NCBI GenBank assembly: GCA_001942185.1
Contig: MKJV01000077.1
Location: 42,862-106,861 of the forward strand
Reading direction: 5' to 3'
Source of the DNA: Pseudonocardia sp. CNS-004
GTDB lineage: Bacteria; Actinomycetota; Actinomycetes; Mycobacteriales; Pseudonocardiaceae
Length of the DNA: 64,000 nucleotides
Made by a program: the position numbers and the translations under genes. Below, piece by piece: positions 60,383-64,000 of this stretch (position 1 is the stretch's first letter; every line of letters begins with the position of its first letter). A model generated the notes under the pieces. The model was not told where the DNA came from, did not search any database, and worked only from the letters and a program-made list of their open reading frames with translations.

Positions 60383-61416
60383 ATGCGCAGCTACCGGCTC
60401 GACGCCGGCGCCGGCCTCGACGGCCTCCGCCTCGACGTCTCCGAACTCCCCGTTCCCGGGCCCGGCGAGGTACTCGTCGAGGTGCGGGCGGCCTCGCTCG
60501 GCTACCGCGAAGCATGATCCTCGAGGACCGGTACGTGCTGCCGGTCCGCGACGGCGGCATCCCGCTCGCCGAGGGCGTCGGCGTCGTCGCAGCGGCCGGC
60601 CCGCACGTCGCCGGTCCCGCGGTGGGGGCGCGGGTGCTCGTCAACGCGTTCCCGCGCTGGCAGGACGGGCCGTTCTCCCTCGACGTCATCGACCAGATCG
60701 GCGGCTCGCTCGACGGGATGCTCGCCGAGCACGTCGTGCTGCCCGCCGCCGCGCTCGTCGAGATCCCGGACGACCTCTCCGACCTCACCGATGCCGAGGC
60801 GGCCACCCTCCCCGTCGCCGGTCTCACCGCGTGGAACGCACTCACCGGCGGACGTGGGCTACGCAGCGGGGACACGGTGCTGACCCTCGGCACCGGCGGC
60901 GTGTCGCTGTTCGCCGTGCAGCTGGCCACGGCGCTCGGCGCGCGCGTGATCGCCACGACCGGCAGGGACGCGCGGGCGGACCTCCTGCGGGAGCTCGGCG
61001 CGGACGTGGTGCTGAACCACCGCGACACCCCCGACTGGCCGGCCGCGGTCCGCGCGGCCACGGGCGGGCGCGGAGCCGACATCGTCGTCGACGTGGCGGG
61101 TGCACTGGAGCTCTCCCTGGCCGCCGCCGCCCTCGGCGGCGAGATCGCCGTCGTCGGCTTCGTCGCCGGCCGCCCGGCCCCGACCGTCGACCCGTACACG
61201 ATCTTCGCCACGGGCGCCACGCTGCGGCCCGTCGCGATCGGCAGCCGCGCCCAGCTCGTCGAGCTCGTCCACACCGTGGGCACCCACCGGATCCGACCGG
61301 TCCTCGACAGGGTCTACCCCTTCGACGACGCACCCGAGGCGTTCCGCCACTACCTCGGCGGGTCCGCCCTCGGCAAGGTTGTCATCACCGTCGCACCGAA
61401 CCACGAGAGGAACTGA
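60383..61416 (+). CDS. Zinc-type alcohol dehydrogenase/quinone oxidoreductase (MDR family)
   Basis: ATG 60383 starts 'MRSYRLDAGAGLDGLRLDVS' and 'GPGEVLVEVRAASLGYREA', then hits TGA. The next frame continues at once with 'MILEDRYVLPV', so one missing G near 60515 explains the stop. The rest has the GroES-like and NAD(P) domains: 'IPLAEGVGVVAAAGPHVAGP', 'LPVAGLTAWNALTGGRGLRS', 'VLTLGTGGVSLFAVQLATAL', 'GRGADIVVDVAGALELSLAA' and 'YPFDDAPEAFRHYLGGSALG'. Joined length is about 344 residues. Structural zinc cysteines are absent, as in the quinone-oxidoreductase branch. Probably cotranscribed with osmC. Confidence 0.87.
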
Positions 61417-61419
61417 GCC

Positions 61420-61851
61420 ATGGCCGTACGCACCGGGAGCGCGACCTGGACCGGCGACCTGCAGGACGGGAGCGGCCGCCTCGTCGTCGGCCCCCGACGC
61501 TGGGAATCCGACTACAGCTTCCGCTCCCGCTTCACCGACGACGCCGCCGGCAGCACGAACCCGGAGGAGCTGCTCGCCGCCGCCCACGCCGGCTGCTTCT
61601 CCATGGCGCTGACGCACGTGCTCACTCAGGCCGGCGCCGTCCCCCGCAGCATCACCACCAGCGCCCGGGTGCGCCTCCGCCCCGTCGACGGCGTCCCGAC
61701 CATCGACCTCGTCGAGCTCGACACCACCGTCGACGTGGACGGCGTCGACGCCGAAACCCTCCAGGCGCACGCCGAGGCGGCCGAAGCCGGCTGCGCGGTC
61801 TCCCGGGCGTTGGCCGGTGTGGCGGAGATCCGGGTGCGGGCGGCACTGTGA
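61420..61851 (+). CDS. OsmC-family peroxiredoxin
   Basis: Intact 143-residue thiol peroxidase of the OsmC/Ohr superfamily: 'VRTGSATWTGDLQDGSGRLV', 'STNPEELLAAAHAGCFSMAL' (peroxidatic Cys) and 'HAEAAEAGCAVSRALAGVAE' (resolving Cys). It reduces organic hydroperoxides. Starts 3 bp after the oxidoreductase stop with GAGAGGAAC upstream; the pair is likely one XRE-controlled operon for oxidative or electrophile stress. Confidence 0.93.
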   Translation: MAVRTGSATWTGDLQDGSGRLVVGPRRWESDYSFRSRFTDDAAGSTNPEELLAAAHAGCFSMALTHVLTQAGAVPRSITTSARVRLRPVDGVPTIDLVELDTTVDVDGVDAETLQAHAEAAEAGCAVSRALAGVAEIRVRAAL

Positions 61852-61872
61852 CGGCGTCGCCGCCCGTCGCCG

Positions 61873-62892
61873 TCAGCCGTGGCGGCGGTCGCCCGTCACC
61901 AGTTCGCACAACTCGGCTTCGGAGTCCCGGGAGAACGGACCGCGCCGGGCCCGAACCGCGGCGTCGGTCTCCTCGCTGATCAGGTCCGCGTTGATCGCGC
62001 CGGCCGCCACCGCGCCTGCATTCGCCGAACCCATCACGTTGGCGGCGAGATCGGCGAGGTTGCCCGCCACCCACACGCCCGGCACCCGGGTCAGCCCGGT
62101 GTCGTCCGCGGCGATGTAGTCACCCACGCCCGCCGGGTGAGGGCTCGGTTCAAGCCCCAACCCGGACAGGATCGGGGACCGGGGCGCCGGCCGGGGCATC
62201 ACCGCGAGCGCATCCAGCGGGATCGCCACACCTGTCGCCAGGCGAACGCCGACCAGCCGGTCGTCGAGCGCCTCCACGCCTGCGACCTCGCCGCGAACGA
62301 CGATGATGTCGCGCGCTGCCAGCCGCTCGGCGTCCCGCTCGTCCAGTGGCGGGCCGGTGTGCAGCAGCAACGTCAGCCGGTCGGTCCACTGCCGGAACAG
62401 CAGCGCCTGGTGCACGCTCATCGGCCCGGTGGCCAGCACCCCGATCCGCTGATCGCGGACCTCCCAGCCGTGGCAGTACGGGCAGTGCAGCGCGTCGCGC
62501 CCCCACCGGGCCGCCAGACCGGGCACGTCGGGCAGCTCGTCGACCACCCCGGACGCGATCAGCAGCCGCCGCGCGCGCACCGTGCGGCCGCCGTCGATCC
62601 CGACCGTGAAGCCGGCGGCGTCGCGGGTCGCCGTACTCGCCCTGCCGGTGACGATCTCGACGCCGTAGCCGAGCACCTCGTCCCGCCCGGCGGCGAGGAA
62701 CCCGCCGGGCGCCGCCCCGTCGCGGGACAGGTAGCCGTGCATGTGCGCCGCGGGCGCGTTGCGGGGCTCGCCGCCGTCGACCACCAGCACGGACCGCCGG
62801 GCCCGCCCGAGCATCAACGCGGCGCTCAACCCCGCAGGCCCGCCGCCGACGATCACCACGTCGTACCGGCCGGACCCACCTTCACGGCTCAT
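61873..62892 (-). CDS. Thioredoxin-reductase-like FAD oxidoreductase
   Basis: Intact product of about 339 residues from ATG 62892: 'YDVVIVGGGPAGLSAALMLG' (FAD site), 'VLVVDGGEPRNAPAAHMHGY', redox-centre 'DALHCPYCHGWEVRDQRIGV' (CPYC, followed by HGWE), 'HPAGVGDYIAADDTGLTRVP' and 'GVWVAGNLADLAANVMGSAN' at the C-terminal FAD contact. The second GxGxxG of true thioredoxin reductases is changed to 'VLATGPMSVHQ', so NADPH use is uncertain. Such proteins accompany small-thiol or metal-stress genes in actinobacteria. Convergent with osmC. Confidence 0.88.
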   Translation of the reverse strand: MSREGGSGRYDVVIVGGGPAGLSAALMLGRARRSVLVVDGGEPRNAPAAHMHGYLSRDGAAPGGFLAAGRDEVLGYGVEIVTGRASTATRDAAGFTVGIDGGRTVRARRLLIASGVVDELPDVPGLAARWGRDALHCPYCHGWEVRDQRIGVLATGPMSVHQALLFRQWTDRLTLLLHTGPPLDERDAERLAARDIIVVRGEVAGVEALDDRLVGVRLATGVAIPLDALAVMPRPAPRSPILSGLGLEPSPHPAGVGDYIAADDTGLTRVPGVWVAGNLADLAANVMGSANAGAVAAGAINADLISEETDAAVRARRGPFSRDSEAELCELVTGDRRHG

Positions 62893-63034
62893 CGTGACCA
62901 CCTCCGCCACCGAACCTCCCCCGATCATCACGCGGCAGCGAGTTTTCTTGCTGAAACCGCAATTCCGCCGCTGCACGACGTCATGGTCATCGGCGCCATG
63001 GCGCACGACCGCAAGGACCCCAGGCCCGGCCCGA

Positions 63035-63290
63035 GCGTTCCGCTGAACGCAGTGCTCTGTTCCGCCCGGAGTGCTGCCTCGTAGCCCGGCTCTCGTGGGC
63101 GCGCCTTGGTCACCGTCGCAGCTCTGCCCCCGGCCTTCGGGCTGGGGTCTCGGGTGCGGTCGCTTCCTTCGCATCCTCCCCTTGCGCGCCGGCGTGGCTG
63201 GGTGGCGATCACTACCGAACACCGTGGTGGCGTTGACGGCCGTCCCGACATGGGGGCACGCCGTATCTCGACGAGACCGTCACCGCCGGG
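63035..63290 (+). repeat. REP13E12-associated repeat block, copy 2
   Basis: Counterpart of 33511-33760, opening with the same GCGTTCCGCTGAACGC (63035-63050) and carrying the same shared stretches, ending near 'GTATCTCGACGAGACC'. Differences are scattered single bases and small indels. Here about 165 bp of further leader, including a second palindrome at 63366, separate it from the HNH start, while in copy 1 the block joins straight to the middle of the gene. Confidence 0.8.
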
Positions 63291-63365
63291 AGCCCACGCC
63301 ACTATCCGATGGTCCCGATCCGCACCCCGGCGCCCGCCAGAGGAAACTGTGGACCACCGGGTTCC

Positions 63366-63381
63366 GCGTTCCGCGGAACGC
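63366..63381. repeat. Palindrome before HNH copy 2
   Basis: GCGTTCCGCGGAACGC is a perfect 16-bp palindrome. It nearly equals the one 3' of HNH copy 1 (34910-34925) and differs by one central base from the palindromes opening both repeat blocks. The repetition marks it as part of the repeat family. Confidence 0.6.
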
Positions 63382-63456
63382 ACCGAACAACCCCGAAACT
63401 GTCAGACCCCACTGCCATCCTGAAAGCGAACACCAGCCCGCTATCAGGAGGAGCTC

Positions 63457-64000
63457 ATGTCCACCTCAGTGATTTCCCGACCCACCCCGCAGCCCACACA
63501 ACCGCCCACTCCGAAGCCCCTATCGCTGCCCACATCGGCGCCCACGCGGTTGCCCACGCCGCCGCCTCCCGAGTTGCCCGGCTCCATGGCGGGTCTGTTG
63601 CAGCGCATGAGCACCGATGACCTCGAATCCGAACTGTTGACCCCTGGCCGGGCACATCGCCGCCGCCGAATGCCGCTTCCTCCAACTCTTGGCCGAGTTC
63701 GACGACCGCAGCGGATGGGCCGGAGACGGCATCCGCTCGTGCGCCCACTGGCTGTCGTGGCGGGCCGGGATGAACCTGCGCACCGCGGCCGAACGGGTCC
63801 GGGTCGCCCACGCCCTGCAACAGTTACCGAGGATCACCGAGCGTTCCGGGCCGGGAAGATCTCCTACTCCAAGGTGCGGGCCATCAGCCGGGTCACCGGC
63901 ACCGACACCGCCACCCTCACCCAGATCGGCGCCGCCATCGCCGCCGGCGACCCGAAATGGCGCCACACCCGCGTCGCCGACCCCGAAGCCGCCGAGCGCG
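63457..64000 (+). CDS. DUF222/HNH endonuclease (13E12 repeat family), 5' part, runs off window
   Basis: ATG 63457 has AGGAGGAG. A proline-rich start ('TPQPTQPPTPKPLSLPTSAP') leads to 'LPGSMAGLLQRMSTDDLESE'. Near 63641 the frame shifts (here one extra C or two missing bases) to the DUF222 core 'GHIAAAECRFLQLLAEFDDR', 'GIRSCAHWLSWRAGMNLRTA' and 'AERVRVAHALQQLPRITE'; near 63842 one missing G shifts to 'FRAGKISYSKVRAISRVTGT' and 'DTATLTQIGAAIAAGDPKWR', which matches copy 1. The HNH domain lies beyond the window. Two breaks in 540 bp may mean decay rather than sequencing error alone. Confidence 0.8.
   Translation, partial: MSTSVISRPTPQPTQPPTPKPLSLPTSAPTRLPTPPPPELPGSMAGLLQRMSTDDLESELLTPGRAHRRRRMPLPPTLGRVRRPQRMGRRRHPLVRPLAVVAGRDEPAHRGRTGPGRPRPATVTEDHRAFRAGKISYSKVRAISRVTGTDTATLTQIGAAIAAGDPKWRHTRVADPEAAER

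Noticed and set aside
60383..60520. TGA in the quinone oxidoreductase considered as a second selenocysteine codon
   Set aside because: Sequence after the TGA is family-like only in another frame, no SECIS-like hairpin follows, and one missing G explains it.

Overview
The window is one contiguous piece of very GC-rich actinobacterial chromosome. The gene set points to a Pseudonocardia-like member of the Pseudonocardiaceae: two REP13E12-type DUF222/HNH genes, an XRE/DUF5753 regulator beside a small Cys-rich partner, many stand-alone ABC importers with lipoprotein receptors, GTG starts, and GTGA/ATGA gene overlaps. This assignment is inferred from gene content only. I saw no rRNA, tRNA, CRISPR array or insertion sequence.

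Layout. 1-3.3 kb: a Dpp/Nik-type peptide ABC importer (leftward). 3.8-5.75 kb: a thioredoxin-like protein translationally coupled to a UGSC-family protein whose U is an in-frame TGA followed by a bacterial-SECIS-like hairpin; this is the most striking feature of the window. 5.8-7.9 kb: kynA-kynU (tryptophan to anthranilate). 7.9-11.4 kb: an ArsR-GNAT fusion divergent from an ArsO-like flavoprotein and an MFS carrier, with duplicated operators between. 11.5-13.4 kb: Baeyer-Villiger monooxygenase. 13.4-17.1 kb: SsuABC/TauABC-type importer with IclR regulator and operator. 17.1-18.9 kb: remnants of a TPP enzyme, a LysR regulator and an MFS carrier, each cut by a deletion. 18.9-25 kb: amidohydrolase and a complete Liv importer. 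25.2-32.5 kb: zinc-ribbon SDR, GH140-like lipoprotein, a lipoprotein/28-residue peptide/DUF6766 trio, stress-type small proteins, SDR, HTH regulator, PcaD-like hydrolase. 32.6-34.9 kb: LysR gene running into a REP13E12-like repeat with a 5'-truncated HNH gene. 34.9-37.7 kb: M20 peptidase, then a 24-codon leader peptide and attenuator-like hairpins before an SsuD-type monooxygenase. 37.9-47 kb: a sugar/AI-2-type system (receptor, RbsA-like ATPase, two permeases, BtpA/SgcQ protein, M29 aminopeptidase) divergent from DeoR and an FGGY kinase, with two 18-bp operator copies. 47-57 kb: cupin, RidA, HxlR, membrane acyltransferase, XRE regulator, M48 peptidase, acyl-CoA dehydrogenase and an iron-siderophore receptor with an iron box. 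57.1-62.9 kb: UDP-sulfoquinovose synthase-like protein with a GT2, XRE regulator, quinone oxidoreductase, OsmC and a thioredoxin-reductase-like protein. 63-64 kb: second REP13E12-like repeat and HNH gene.

More than 30 genes carry a frameshift that one missing base, usually in a G or C run, would explain. This looks like consensus error in the assembly rather than gene decay, so I annotate these as genes spanning both frames and state the approximate position of each break. At least five other loci show larger losses (11.64, 17.43, 18.48, 22.89 and 33.76 kb) that a single base cannot explain.
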